From Zoogloea sp. 1C4 (GTDB taxonomy: Bacteria; Pseudomonadota; Gammaproteobacteria; Burkholderiales; Rhodocyclaceae), in NCBI RefSeq assembly GCF_009469605.1, contig NZ_SSXU01000001.1:62001-126000 (forward strand): a stretch of 64,000 bases of DNA. Reading direction: 5' to 3'. Each line of letters starts with the position of its first letter. The stretch's first letter is position 1. A program made the translations under genes and the position numbers. Of the stretch, positions 7,861-16,978 are shown piece by piece. The notes under the pieces were generated by a model. That model was not told the origin of the DNA. It made no database searches and saw nothing but the letters and a program-made list of their open reading frames with translations.

Positions 7861-9803
7861 TCCCCGGGGCCGCCAAACGACAGCCCCCGCTCCCACTCCC
7901 GATCCGCCTGCAACAAAGCCCATCGCGCCCGCCGCTCCTGGCCGGCCTGACGCCACTGGTACCAGCCCAGCAACGCCCGCAGCAGCCGCGGCCCGACCTT
8001 CACTGCACCGTCCGCCGCCATGCCGTACCGGCGCGACAGCAGGCCCAGCAGCGGCACCTCTGCCACCCGGGCCACATCCAGGCTGATCCACGTCTCCACA
8101 CTGCCCGGGTCGCCCTGGCGGGCACATCGCCCTTCCAGCTGCCGGTCGATCCGGCGCGACGCATTGAACTGGCAGCACATCACGTGAAGCCCCCCCGCCG
8201 CCGCGACACCGGCCGCCAGCGGAATATCCGTCCCCCGCCCTGCCATGTTGGTGGCCACCGTCACCTGCCCTGGCTCCCCGGCCCGGGCCACGATGGCGGC
8301 CTCGTCGGCGTCGAAGCGGGCGTTCAGCACCGTGTGCTCAACCCCTGCTGCAGCAAGGCTGGCCGACAGGGATTCCGACTCGGCCACGGACGAGGTGCCC
8401 ACCAGCACCGGGCGCCCCGTCTGCCGGATCTCGGCGACCCGACGGGCGACGGCGTCCCACAAAGCGTGTCTTGCCCCGTATAAACGGCCCGGAAACGATT
8501 TTCTTGAGGCCGGAAGGCGTGACGGAATGCACACGACATCCAGTCCGTACACCTCCCGCAACTCGCCGCGCGCCTCGCGCAGCGTGCCGCTCATGCCGCA
8601 CAGCCGGTGGTAGCGGGGAAAGAATCGCTGGAAGGTGATCTGGGCCAGGGTTTCGGTGGCGGGCGACGGCCGGCAGCCCTCTTTCAGCTCCACCAGCCCG
8701 TGCAGCCCGCGCGACCACACCCGGCCCGGCGCGGCGCGGCCGGTGATCTCGTCGATGATCTCCACCTGCCCGTCGCGCACCAGGTAATGCACGTCGCGGC
8801 GATACACGTGGCGCGCCGCCAGGGCCAGGGCCACCACCTCCTCGCGCAGCCTGCGGGAGCGCCAGCGCCCGCCCAGGGCCGCCACCCGGCCTGCCAGACG
8901 CAGCCGGCCGGCATCGGTGAGGCGCGCCTGCATCGCCGGCGCATCCACGCGGAAGTCGACGCCCGAAACCAGCTCGCCGGCCAGCGACCAGGCCTGCCAG
9001 AAGAAGGCCCGCGCCCCGCTGTCGCGCACCTGGCGGGAGAGGATCAGCGGCATCATCGCCTCGTCGATCAGCAGGCTGTCGGCCTCATCGACAACCGCCA
9101 TGCACAGGCCGCGCAGCAGCGGCTGGACGGTGTCGCCGCCAAGGGCCGCCACCCGACGCTGCAGATCGCCCCGGGCGTGGCCCCTGCGCTGCCCGTCGCG
9201 CAGATAATCGAAGACCAGCTCCCGCGCCGTCACGTAGCACACCGGCGCAGCGTAAGACGTGCGGCGCCGGGCCTCGCTCATCTCGCCGGTGACGAAATCC
9301 ACCCGCAGCCCGAGCCTGGCGTAGAAGGGCGCGAGGTTGGTCGCGTCCCGCTCCACCAGATAATCGTTGGCGGTGAGCACGTGCACCGGCATCCCGGCCA
9401 GGGCGCCGACGGCGGCGGTGAGCGCGGCGGAAAGCGTCTTGCCCTCGCCGGTGGCCATCTCGGCCAGACGGTTGTCGAGCATCACCAGGGCCGCGTGGAG
9501 CTGGGTATCGTAAGCCTCCATGCCCAGGCTGCGCCGGGCCGCGTCCACGGCCGCCGCGAGGGCTTCGGTCAGCGCGTCGCCCGCCAGCCCGTCCCGCCCG
9601 AGGCGGCCCTGCACCGTCCGCAGACGGGCGGCGAAGGCAGCTTCGTCGAGCATCCGCCAGCCCGCCAGCGCCGCACGCACGGCGGTGAGCTGCCGGCGGT
9701 ATCCGGCCCGCTGCCACGGCCAGCTGCGCCGGGGCGGCTCCCGGCGTTCCGGATAAGCGCCCCACACCAGCCCCGGCAGGGGCGCACGCAGGTCGAGCGG
9801 CAT
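7857..9803 (-). CDS. Shortened SecA-like translocase ATPase
   Basis: A protein of 648 residues with clear SecA motor motifs: Walker A MATGEGKT (116-123), HVLTANDYLVERDA (141-154), the DEAD box VVDEAD (237-242), the TGR...GRVWSRGLH segment (354-368), GMSGT (403-407), VATNMAGRGTD (516-526) and SRRIDRQLEGR (549-559). Canonical SecA is about 900 residues. Here the gap between the DEAD box and TGR is about 70 residues shorter than in E. coli SecA, implying a reduced preprotein-binding domain. After the second motor domain only some 70 residues remain, with no Cys-rich zinc tail. The ATG at 9803 was chosen because the upstream M50 gene ends two bases before it; longer in-frame starts would overlap that gene. 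It is likely a specialised SecA paralogue for one substrate. Housekeeping secA is expected elsewhere in the genome. Confidence 0.87.
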   Translation of the reverse strand: MPLDLRAPLPGLVWGAYPERREPPRRSWPWQRAGYRRQLTAVRAALAGWRMLDEAAFAARLRTVQGRLGRDGLAGDALTEALAAAVDAARRSLGMEAYDTQLHAALVMLDNRLAEMATGEGKTLSAALTAAVGALAGMPVHVLTANDYLVERDATNLAPFYARLGLRVDFVTGEMSEARRRTSYAAPVCYVTARELVFDYLRDGQRRGHARGDLQRRVAALGGDTVQPLLRGLCMAVVDEADSLLIDEAMMPLILSRQVRDSGARAFFWQAWSLAGELVSGVDFRVDAPAMQARLTDAGRLRLAGRVAALGGRWRSRRLREEVVALALAARHVYRRDVHYLVRDGQVEIIDEITGRAAPGRVWSRGLHGLVELKEGCRPSPATETLAQITFQRFFPRYHRLCGMSGTLREARGELREVYGLDVVCIPSRLPASRKSFPGRLYGARHALWDAVARRVAEIRQTGRPVLVGTSSVAESESLSASLAAAGVEHTVLNARFDADEAAIVARAGEPGQVTVATNMAGRGTDIPLAAGVAAAGGLHVMCCQFNASRRIDRQLEGRCARQGDPGSVETWISLDVARVAEVPLLGLLSRRYGMAADGAVKVGPRLLRALLGWYQWRQAGQERRARWALLQADREWERGLSFGGPGE

Positions 9804-9805
9804 CG

Positions 9806-11956
9806 TCACGTGGCGGGATTGAAGTTGCTGAGGAAAAGCTGTTTGAGCTGGCGCGCCCACTGCACGGCGAGCGGCGCCCAGCCGTGATCGAAACGCACCC
9901 ACACCCGGCCGCCGGCCCGCTCGGGGATGAGACCATCCACCACCAGATCGAAGACGAACACCGGCGACGGCGTGCGCTGATGCTCCTCATCCGCCGGGTC
10001 GACCGCAAAGCGCCCGCCGGCAAAGTCGCCCAGGGCCGGGCTGGGGAGTTTCTCGGTGGCCGCCGGCACTGCCCGCAGCAGCCGCGCCGGCAGCGTTTCG
10101 CCCGCCGATTCGGCCAGACGCACGCCCACCTGACGGGTGTCGGAGCGCACCAGCGCGGCCACGTCCTGCTCCACCGCCACCCGCACGGTGGCCGGCTCGC
10201 CGGTGAATACGTGGCCAAGCAGCGCGCCACGGGGCACGAAGGCGCCATCCACATCCACCTGACGGGGCATCGTCAGCTGGCCGGCGACGCCGGCGCGCAG
10301 CACCAGCGCCTCCTGCAATTCTTCAACCCGCTTGAGCTGGGCCGTCACCCGACCGATGTCGGCTTCCACATCCCGCGCCTTCACCGGGTCGCGCTGCATG
10401 GCCTGGAACAGATCGGCGTTGAGCCCCTCAAGCTGGCTGCGCAGTTTCGCTGCGTCGGTAACGAGGCGGGCATCCTCGAGCCGGAGCACCACCTGCCCGG
10501 CCTCCACCTTGTCGCCGTGCCGGCCTTCCATGCTCACGATGAAACCGTCGGTGCCGGCCCGCAGCTGGGCCTGCTCCGGAATCCACACCACGCCCTGGGC
10601 AAGGGTCGAGAACGGCACCGGGATCACCCCGATCAGCACCACCACCGCCACCGACAACCCACCCGCCACCCGCAGCGCCCGGCGCCGCTGGGTCTCGGGC
10701 AGCGCCATGCGCAGCAGGCCGTGCCAGAAACCAAGCACCGGCTTGCCGATCAGCGCGATCAGCGTGGCGACACCGGCGATCACCCCGAGCACCATTGACC
10801 AACTCCCGATCCAGCCGACAATCGCGATCGACAACCCCACCCGGTAGATCCACGAAGCCGGCGCGTAGAACACGAGCCACGGCCGCTCGCCCCGCCCCGG
10901 CTCGGGGGACGGCACGCCGGCCACATGCAGCAGCCGGTTGAGCAGCAGATGGCGCCAGAAGGCACGGCTGCGCGCCGACAGATTGGGCAGGTCGAACAGA
11001 TCGCACAGCACGTAATAGCCGTCGAAGCGGAGCAGCGGATTGCCGTTGAACAGCACCGTCGACACCCCGCCGACCACCGCCACCACCAGCGCCAGATCCT
11101 GCACCAGCCCCGGCTGGACGAGCGCCCACACGATGAGCGCCAGCCCGGCGAGAGTCAGCTCGGTGATGATCCCGGCGGCGCTCACGATCACCCGCTGACC
11201 CGCGTGGCGGAAGGCCGCCGCCGCCGACGCATCGACGAAAGGCGCCGGCGTGAGCAGCAGCAGACTGACGCCGGTCTGATGCACCTCGCCCCCGAAACGC
11301 CGCACCGCCAGCCCGTGGGCCAGCTCGTGCACCGCCTTGATCGGCGGATAGAGCAGCCACGCCATCAGCAGGAAACGCGGCGTGCCCATCCAGGTGCGCG
11401 CAGCCGACGACAGGGCGTCGACATGGGTGGCCGCTACCAGCCCGCCGGCGCAGATCACGGAGAGCCACACCAGCAGCATCTGCCACGAGAAGATCACGTA
11501 ACGCCAGCGATCGAAGCGCTTCAGGAAATCGTTCGGGTCGCCCAGGCGTACCCGGAAGGCCAGCGGATTCACGCCCAGACGACGCTCCTGGCGCGCCTCC
11601 TGGTGCTGGCGGCGGAAGATCGCCTCCACGTCCGGCGTTACCTCGCACTGGATCAGCCCGCGCTGATTGAGCTGGACCAGCAGCTGCACGATCTCGTCCT
11701 GGGTGAGGGCCTGGTCGGGGTCTTCGACGAGCAGGGCCTCGGCCAGCGCATCCACCGTCCGGGAGCCGTCGCAGCGCCCGACAAAGGCATAGGCCGCGGC
11801 GTTCATCCGGTGGAAACGGCCGCTCACCGGATCGGCAAGCACGTACCACACCTCGTCGCGGTAGATCTGCCGACGCACCCGCACCTGCGACCGCAGGCTC
11901 GGGTGCAGGCCCGCCACCCGGTACCACTGGCTGCTGAAGGCGCTCGGCCCGTTCAT
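9806..11956 (-). CDS. PqqD-like / M50 site-2 protease / HlyD fusion protein
   Basis: A 716-residue three-part membrane protein. Residues about 20-115 resemble a PqqD-type peptide-binding winged helix (YRDEVWYVLADPVSGRFHRMN, continuing into an acidic helical part). Residues about 150-445 carry several membrane segments and both M50 metalloprotease motifs: the zinc site HELAH (210-214) and NPLLRFDGYY (306-315), whose Asp312 would be the third ligand. From about residue 450 a HlyD-like adaptor follows, with a biotinyl-lipoyl half-motif (GDKVEAGQVVLRLED) and a helical hairpin. The gene begins one base past the stop of the GAF-HlyD gene and ends two bases before the SecA-like start. The zinc residues are intact, so proteolysis is possible. 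A role in handling or processing the giant protein is inferred. Confidence 0.85.
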   Translation of the reverse strand: MNGPSAFSSQWYRVAGLHPSLRSQVRVRRQIYRDEVWYVLADPVSGRFHRMNAAAYAFVGRCDGSRTVDALAEALLVEDPDQALTQDEIVQLLVQLNQRGLIQCEVTPDVEAIFRRQHQEARQERRLGVNPLAFRVRLGDPNDFLKRFDRWRYVIFSWQMLLVWLSVICAGGLVAATHVDALSSAARTWMGTPRFLLMAWLLYPPIKAVHELAHGLAVRRFGGEVHQTGVSLLLLTPAPFVDASAAAAFRHAGQRVIVSAAGIITELTLAGLALIVWALVQPGLVQDLALVVAVVGGVSTVLFNGNPLLRFDGYYVLCDLFDLPNLSARSRAFWRHLLLNRLLHVAGVPSPEPGRGERPWLVFYAPASWIYRVGLSIAIVGWIGSWSMVLGVIAGVATLIALIGKPVLGFWHGLLRMALPETQRRRALRVAGGLSVAVVVLIGVIPVPFSTLAQGVVWIPEQAQLRAGTDGFIVSMEGRHGDKVEAGQVVLRLEDARLVTDAAKLRSQLEGLNADLFQAMQRDPVKARDVEADIGRVTAQLKRVEELQEALVLRAGVAGQLTMPRQVDVDGAFVPRGALLGHVFTGEPATVRVAVEQDVAALVRSDTRQVGVRLAESAGETLPARLLRAVPAATEKLPSPALGDFAGGRFAVDPADEEHQRTPSPVFVFDLVVDGLIPERAGGRVWVRFDHGWAPLAVQWARQLKQLFLSNFNPAT

Positions 11957-11957
11957 C

Positions 11958-13439
11958 TCAGTGTCCCAGCCACGACCACACGCCGATCCGCATCCAGTCG
12001 ATCAGCCGGTGAGTCCAGGCCCACGCCAGGGGCTCGCGCCCCACGGCAATCTTCGCCACGCCGCGCAGCCCCGGGCGCAGGTTGTCGGGCTGGGCCGACA
12101 GCGCCGCCTCCACCTCGAACACGTTGCGCCCCTCCACCGCGCTGGCCATCGGCGTGATGCGGGTGACGGCCAGCGGCAGCGTGTCCCAGGGCAGCGCCGA
12201 CAGGGCCAGATGACCCACCTGCCCCACCCGGATGCGGGCGATGTCTCGTTCATCCACCTCGACGATCACGCGGAAACGCTCCCGCGGCGCGACCGTCAGC
12301 AGCACGTCGCCCCGCTGCACCGGCGCCCCGAGGGACTGGCTGAGATCACCGCGGATCACGACCCCGTCGAACGGCGCCTCGATGCGGATGCGCCCGAGCT
12401 GCTGGTCCACCAGATCGAGCTGGGCGCGCGCCTCCTCGGCCTTGGCCTGGCTGACGACCAGCTGGGCGCGATCAGCCCGCGCCATCGCGGCGCCGTAGGC
12501 GTTCTCGTGCTGGGCAAGCTCGCTCGCCCACTTGCTGCGTTCGAGCTGGAGATCCTGTTCGGCCAGTTCGGCCAGCACCTGGCCGGATTTGACCAGATCG
12601 CCCGGGCGAACCAGGCTGCGCTTCAGGAAACCATCGACCGGCGCCACCAGCACCCGCTGGATCGCCCCTTCCACCCGGGCGTTGCCGCCAACCCGGTACT
12701 GGAACGGCACCAGCAGCAGCACCGTCAGCGTCACCAGCGCCACGCCCAGCCCAAGCCGCAGGCGGCCACCAGCGGGCGACCGGAGCGCCGCCCAGCCGCG
12801 CCTCAGGTGATCCCGCAGTCGCTTGCGCCAGGGCCGCTCGCCGTGACGCATGTAATGCAGCACCGGGCCGACCAGCGCCACCGCGTGCTCCCATTCCATC
12901 ATCACGGCCGGATCGGGCGCACTCCCCTGGCGGAACTGCAGCAGCACCGCGCCCACCAGCTCATGCTGAACCGCGATCGGGATTGTGCACACCACCCCGC
13001 CCTCCTGGCGGATGAACTCCTCGTGGGACAGGATGATCCGCGGCGGCAGCTCGGGCGGCGCGGGGGCGATGACCGTCGCCGCCTGCTCGATCGCCTCGTC
13101 CATCGCCGCCCCCATCGCCCGCAGGGTGTCGGTGCTGCCGTCGCCCAGCGCGCCGTGAGACAAGGCGACGACCCGCGAGAATCGATCCTCGACAAAGCCG
13201 ACGGCCACCCGCTCGCAGCCAAGCCGCGTCGCCAGCTCCGAGGCAAACGCGGTCGCGGCCGGCCCCAGACGCGGGTGGGACACCACAGCCGCCTGCAGGG
13301 CAAGCACTTCGAGGGCCGAAAAACCGGAAGAAGGGGCCGGGGACTGGGTGTTCAGGGCTGTGGTCCTTAGAGAATATCGTCCTCGTATTGACGACGCAGC
13401 GCCGGAAAACTTTAATCCCGCCCGCCCCCGGCTGCGCAC
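11958..13439 (-). CDS. GAF domain-membrane segment-HlyD adaptor protein
   Basis: Up to 493 residues. Residues about 45-200 look like a GAF-type sensory domain (LATRLGCERVAVGFVEDR; IPIAVQHELVGAVLLQF). One membrane segment lies near residues 235-255 (LGVALVTLTVLLLVPF). A HlyD-like adaptor follows, with half-motifs VRPGDLVKSGQVLAEL and IEAPFDGVVIRGDLSQSLG. It is the first gene of the five-gene operon. The start is uncertain. The GTG at 13439 has no convincing ribosome site. A CTG at 13355, eight bases after AAGGA and leading into the conserved part, looks better but is a rare codon. A GTG near 13309 is a third option. A cytoplasmic GAF joined to a periplasmic adaptor could couple a cytoplasmic signal to export; that is inference. 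Confidence 0.8.
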   Translation of the reverse strand: MRSRGRAGLKFSGAASSIRGRYSLRTTALNTQSPAPSSGFSALEVLALQAAVVSHPRLGPAATAFASELATRLGCERVAVGFVEDRFSRVVALSHGALGDGSTDTLRAMGAAMDEAIEQAATVIAPAPPELPPRIILSHEEFIRQEGGVVCTIPIAVQHELVGAVLLQFRQGSAPDPAVMMEWEHAVALVGPVLHYMRHGERPWRKRLRDHLRRGWAALRSPAGGRLRLGLGVALVTLTVLLLVPFQYRVGGNARVEGAIQRVLVAPVDGFLKRSLVRPGDLVKSGQVLAELAEQDLQLERSKWASELAQHENAYGAAMARADRAQLVVSQAKAEEARAQLDLVDQQLGRIRIEAPFDGVVIRGDLSQSLGAPVQRGDVLLTVAPRERFRVIVEVDERDIARIRVGQVGHLALSALPWDTLPLAVTRITPMASAVEGRNVFEVEAALSAQPDNLRPGLRGVAKIAVGREPLAWAWTHRLIDWMRIGVWSWLGH

Positions 13440-13518
13440 CCTGTCACGGCACCGCAGCCCAGGCGCAACGGGGCATCCCCACCGGCAGGCTTTCGGCGGG
13501 CACGTTTTCAGGGCGCAT

Positions 13519-13562
13519 AAAAGCCGATGCCCCCTTCACCGCTGGGTGAAGGGGGCATCGGC
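13519..13562 (-). terminator. Strong intrinsic terminator
   Basis: A perfect 18-bp inverted repeat (13523-13540 and 13545-13562) with a four-base loop, followed on the minus strand by TTTT (AAAA at 13519-13522). It lies just after the 94-residue gene and separates it from the five-gene export operon, which therefore needs its own promoter downstream of the hairpin. Confidence 0.85.
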
Positions 13563-13609
13563 CAGATGCTGTCACCAGATCCGGCAGGCGCCGGACCGGT
13601 CTGCTGCGC

Positions 13610-13894
13610 TCAGCGCTGGGCGGTCAGCTGGGCCAGGAAGGCGGCTTCCTTTTCGGCCGGGAAAGCATGCTGAGCCATCACGCGCTGCACAGCGTGGGGA
13701 TCACCACCCTCGCCTGCCACCGAAAACTCGATGCCAAGCTGCCGGCCGTTGGCGGCCAGGGTCATGAAAGCCGTCCTCCAGCGCTGGCATTCCGCCAGAC
13801 GCTCACGCACTTCACTTTCGTTGCTGATGACGACACCAGCGGCCTTGAGGGAATCCAGAAACTCTGCGTAGGACTCGTTGCAATAACTGCCCAT
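13610..13894 (-). CDS. Small hypothetical protein (94 aa)
   Basis: I do not recognise a family. The protein is soluble-looking and Ala/Glu/Arg-rich, without signal peptide or membrane segment; its first half has a helical pattern around EFLDSLKAAG and VRERLAECQRW. The ATG at 13894 has a good ribosome site (AGGAG about 7 bases upstream), and a strong terminator follows, so it looks like a real single-gene transcription unit. It sits between the chemoreceptor gene and the export operon on the same strand, but nothing ties it to either. Confidence 0.65.
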   Translation of the reverse strand: MGSYCNESYAEFLDSLKAAGVVISNESEVRERLAECQRWRTAFMTLAANGRQLGIEFSVAGEGGDPHAVQRVMAQHAFPAEKEAAFLAQLTAQR

Positions 13895-14026
13895 CGACTT
13901 CTCCTGTTAAATCCGGCGATCTCTCGCCTGTGATCCCTTAACGCGGCGTATCGACCGGTGGATGACACGATTTCAAAATAATTTCGGACTTTTTTCCGTC
14001 ACCCGCGGCCGCACCTTCAGCCCACA

Positions 14027-15538
14027 TCAGATGTGGAACCGGTTGAGCGCCGTCCGCAGCCCCTCGGCACTTTGGGACAACGCCTGCGCCTCGCCAGAGA
14101 TGGCGTGGGTGGCCACCGCCGAGCGATCGGCCATCCGGGAGATCAGTTCCACGTGACGGGAGATTTCCTGGGCCGCGACGCTCTGCTCGGCCAGCGAGTC
14201 GGAGATCCGGCCGACGATGTCGCCCACACCATCGGCGCGACCGGTAATGAGATCGATCGATTCGCCGGCCTTGCCGGCATGGCTCACACCGGCATTCACC
14301 CTGCCCACTGCGCTCTCGATGCAGCCGAGCACCGATTCCTTGGCGCCGCGCATGTCGTTCATCATCCGGCCGATCTCGTCGGTCGCGGTGGTGGTGCGCT
14401 CCGCGAGCTTGCGCACTTCGTCGGCCACCACCGCAAAGCCACGGCCAAGCTCGCCAGCCCGGGCCGCCTCGATGGCGGCATTGAGCGCCAGCAGGTTGGT
14501 CTGATCGGCGATGCCCTTGATGATCGTCACGACTTCCGACGCCCTTTCGGACTCGCGCCCAAGGGCCTCGACCCGCTCCACGGCGGTGCCGATCACCCCG
14601 GCGATGCCCGACATCTCCCCAACCGCTGCCTTCACGACCTGACTGCCCTCGACGGCGGCCTGACTGGAATCGGACGCCAGCCGGCGGGCCTCGGTGGCAC
14701 TGTCGGCGATCTGGTTGATCGAGGCGGTCATCTCCTGCACCGCCGCAGCCATCGCGCTGGTGGAATTGTTCTGGTCGCCGACACCCTCGGCGATGCCGAC
14801 CGATGCCGCGGTGAGTCGCGCAGCCAGCGCCTGAAGGCTATCTGCCGTACCCCGCGCCTCGGCAAGGGTGCGCCGCAGTTCGTCCTGCATCCGCGCCACG
14901 GCTTGCAGCAGCGGGCGGGATTCGATGGTCGACTTGTCGAAGGTGTAATCCAGCCGCCCTGCGGAAACCCGTTGGGCAAAGTCGGAAACCACCACGCCGT
15001 CGAGCACCATGCCACGCAGCAGCCCGGCGATGTAGCACAGCAACCCGGTCTCGACGACCACGTAAGCCGCATGGACTAGCACCCGTCCGATCCCATCCAC
15101 CTGGGGGAATACGTAGACTCCGGCGCCGGTTGCCTGCAGCCAGGCAAAGCTGAGGTGATGGACGGCGATGAGGCCTGCCGCCGCGATCAACGGCCGCCAG
15201 TCGCAGTAAAGCACCAGAAACGCCAGGAGCGCGAAGATGCCGAAATGGGCTTCGATGGTGCCACGGGTCTGGTGGATGAGCAGCGCCGAGAAGATCATGG
15301 CCGAGCACGCGACGGCGATCCGCGTCACCAGCCTGCCCTGAGCGCCGCGGCTGATCAGGAGCGGCACCAGGAAAGCCGGCACACCCACCCCCAGCACGGC
15401 GCCCCATTCACCAAAGTAGGCGGCAACGCCGAGGCATAGCAGCAGATGCACGCCCAGGGCGCCGACCAGCAGGTTATCGGCGCGGGCGCGGAAGGAAGAC
15501 AGGCCGTCGACGGACGGCCGCGAGTCGTGGGCGGTCAT
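14027..15538 (-). CDS. Methyl-accepting chemotaxis protein with multi-pass membrane sensor
   Basis: 503 residues from the ATG at 15538, which is preferred because the longer upstream frame adds an unrelated N-terminus. The first 190 residues hold about six hydrophobic segments instead of the usual periplasmic loop, with conserved-looking His residues in or near them (LIHQTRG, EAHFG, AVHHLSF). A linker and the cytoplasmic signalling domain follow. The highly conserved hairpin tip is present ([19 protein letters not shown], then [18 protein letters not shown] at about residues 385-420). It would pass signals to CheA/CheW, but no other che genes are nearby. The ligand is unknown; a membrane-embedded or lipid-soluble signal, or a bound cofactor, is possible. 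Confidence 0.9.
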   Translation of the reverse strand: MTAHDSRPSVDGLSSFRARADNLLVGALGVHLLLCLGVAAYFGEWGAVLGVGVPAFLVPLLISRGAQGRLVTRIAVACSAMIFSALLIHQTRGTIEAHFGIFALLAFLVLYCDWRPLIAAAGLIAVHHLSFAWLQATGAGVYVFPQVDGIGRVLVHAAYVVVETGLLCYIAGLLRGMVLDGVVVSDFAQRVSAGRLDYTFDKSTIESRPLLQAVARMQDELRRTLAEARGTADSLQALAARLTAASVGIAEGVGDQNNSTSAMAAAVQEMTASINQIADSATEARRLASDSSQAAVEGSQVVKAAVGEMSGIAGVIGTAVERVEALGRESERASEVVTIIKGIADQTNLLALNAAIEAARAGELGRGFAVVADEVRKLAERTTTATDEIGRMMNDMRGAKESVLGCIESAVGRVNAGVSHAGKAGESIDLITGRADGVGDIVGRISDSLAEQSVAAQEISRHVELISRMADRSAVATHAISGEAQALSQSAEGLRTALNRFHI

Positions 15539-15822
15539 GATCGGCCACCCCACGGGGGCTGCTGCACTGCGCTGCAGATGTCGCCACGCAGAACGGCCTC
15601 GACCTGCATCGACCAGAGCTGGGCAGCAGAGACGGCAAGCCACCCACCCAACAACAACCAAGGCCATACAGCCTTCAGCTGATAGCCAGCGGAACACGGG
15701 GTTCCATTACCTGCGGTCACGATCGTGGCTCCCATTGAACAAGTTGAACACTCGTCCAATAACGACCCGATCTGTCTGTCCTTTAAATCGCGCCCTCTGC
15801 AGGCGCCCGCGGTAGCAGGCCT

Positions 15823-16965
15823 TCAGCCGGTGAGATGGGCCAGGATCGGGTTGAGCATCGCGGCGCCGAGGCGCTTGCTCCGCTCGCCGTTCCAGCCGGT
15901 GACACCATCGGGCAGGTTGGCGTTGTCCTTGAAGGGCATCTCGAGAGTGATCGACACGCAGCCGAAACGATGGGCGACCCACTTGGAGGCGAGGGTCAGC
16001 AGTTCGTCCTGGAAACGCCCCGCGAGATAGCCGTGCTCGGTCTGGAAATCCGGGCTGGCGGCCTGGAAGACTTCGACGAAGCGGGCCTGACGGGCGCGCT
16101 GGGCATCGGAAAAGCCCGGCACTTCCTCGGCGGTGGAGAAGAACACGTACGGCAGCGCCTCGTCGCCGTGGATGTCGAGGAAGAGCTCGACCCCGCTCGC
16201 TTCCATCGCGTCGCGCACGGCCAGCACTTCCGGGCTGCGCATGGCGCTCGGGTCGCGCCATTCGCGGTTGAGGTTGGCGCCAGCGGCGTTGGTGCGCAGG
16301 TTGCCGCGGATCGCGCCGTCCGGATTCATGTTGGGGACAACGTACAGCACCGCCTTCTCGCGGATGCGCCGGGCCACCGGATCGGCGCTGTCCAGCAGGC
16401 GTTCGAGCAGGCCTTCAACAAACCACTCGGCCATGCTTTCGCCCGGATGCTGGCGGGCGATGATCCACACAGGCAGCTTGCCCGGGCCGGCGCGGCCGAC
16501 GGTGACGAGATCGAGGTCGCGCCCATCGACCGTCGCGCCCAGATTGCCGACCGACGCAAAGGCCGACATCTCGACGCGGCCCAGCAGGTCCAGGTGACGT
16601 TCGTGGGAGTACGGCTCGAAGTAGGCGTAGTAGATGCTGTTGCGCTCGGGCCGGTGCTCGACGATGAGTTGGCCGTTCTCATAGCGCGTGCCGGCGATGC
16701 GGAACCAGTGGCGGCGGTCGTAGGAAGCCACGCAGCGGTAGCCGGGCCAGCCGTCGGGATAGGCCGCGTCGGCAGCGTTCTCGAAGACGAGGCGCACGTC
16801 CTGCCCGGCCGCGCCGTGGAGCCGGAAGTGGAACCACTGGCGGAAGGTGGAATCGCCCCCCACGCCCTGGTCGGCCCGCAGGCGCAGGCGGATGTTGTCG
16901 GGGCGCTCGATGGACAGCACCTCGATGGCGCCGGCGTCGAAATTGCTGCTGATGCGGAGGGTCAT
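15823..16965 (-). CDS. M14-family zinc carboxypeptidase (cytosolic type)
   Basis: 380 residues without a signal peptide. An N-terminal beta-rich domain (about 1-125) precedes an M14 catalytic domain. The zinc-binding HPGES motif lies near residue 175, the third ligand is probably the His in LFLDIHGDE, and the general-base Glu fits SITLEMPFKD. NPDG and the TNAAGANLNREW stretch are also typical of cytosolic carboxypeptidase/AGBL-like M14 members. It is last in the minus-strand run that begins at relA, 13 bases after the DUF445 gene. The substrate is unknown. Confidence 0.88.
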   Translation of the reverse strand: MTLRISSNFDAGAIEVLSIERPDNIRLRLRADQGVGGDSTFRQWFHFRLHGAAGQDVRLVFENAADAAYPDGWPGYRCVASYDRRHWFRIAGTRYENGQLIVEHRPERNSIYYAYFEPYSHERHLDLLGRVEMSAFASVGNLGATVDGRDLDLVTVGRAGPGKLPVWIIARQHPGESMAEWFVEGLLERLLDSADPVARRIREKAVLYVVPNMNPDGAIRGNLRTNAAGANLNREWRDPSAMRSPEVLAVRDAMEASGVELFLDIHGDEALPYVFFSTAEEVPGFSDAQRARQARFVEVFQAASPDFQTEHGYLAGRFQDELLTLASKWVAHRFGCVSITLEMPFKDNANLPDGVTGWNGERSKRLGAAMLNPILAHLTG

Positions 16966-16978
16966 GGCGGGGCGGAAA

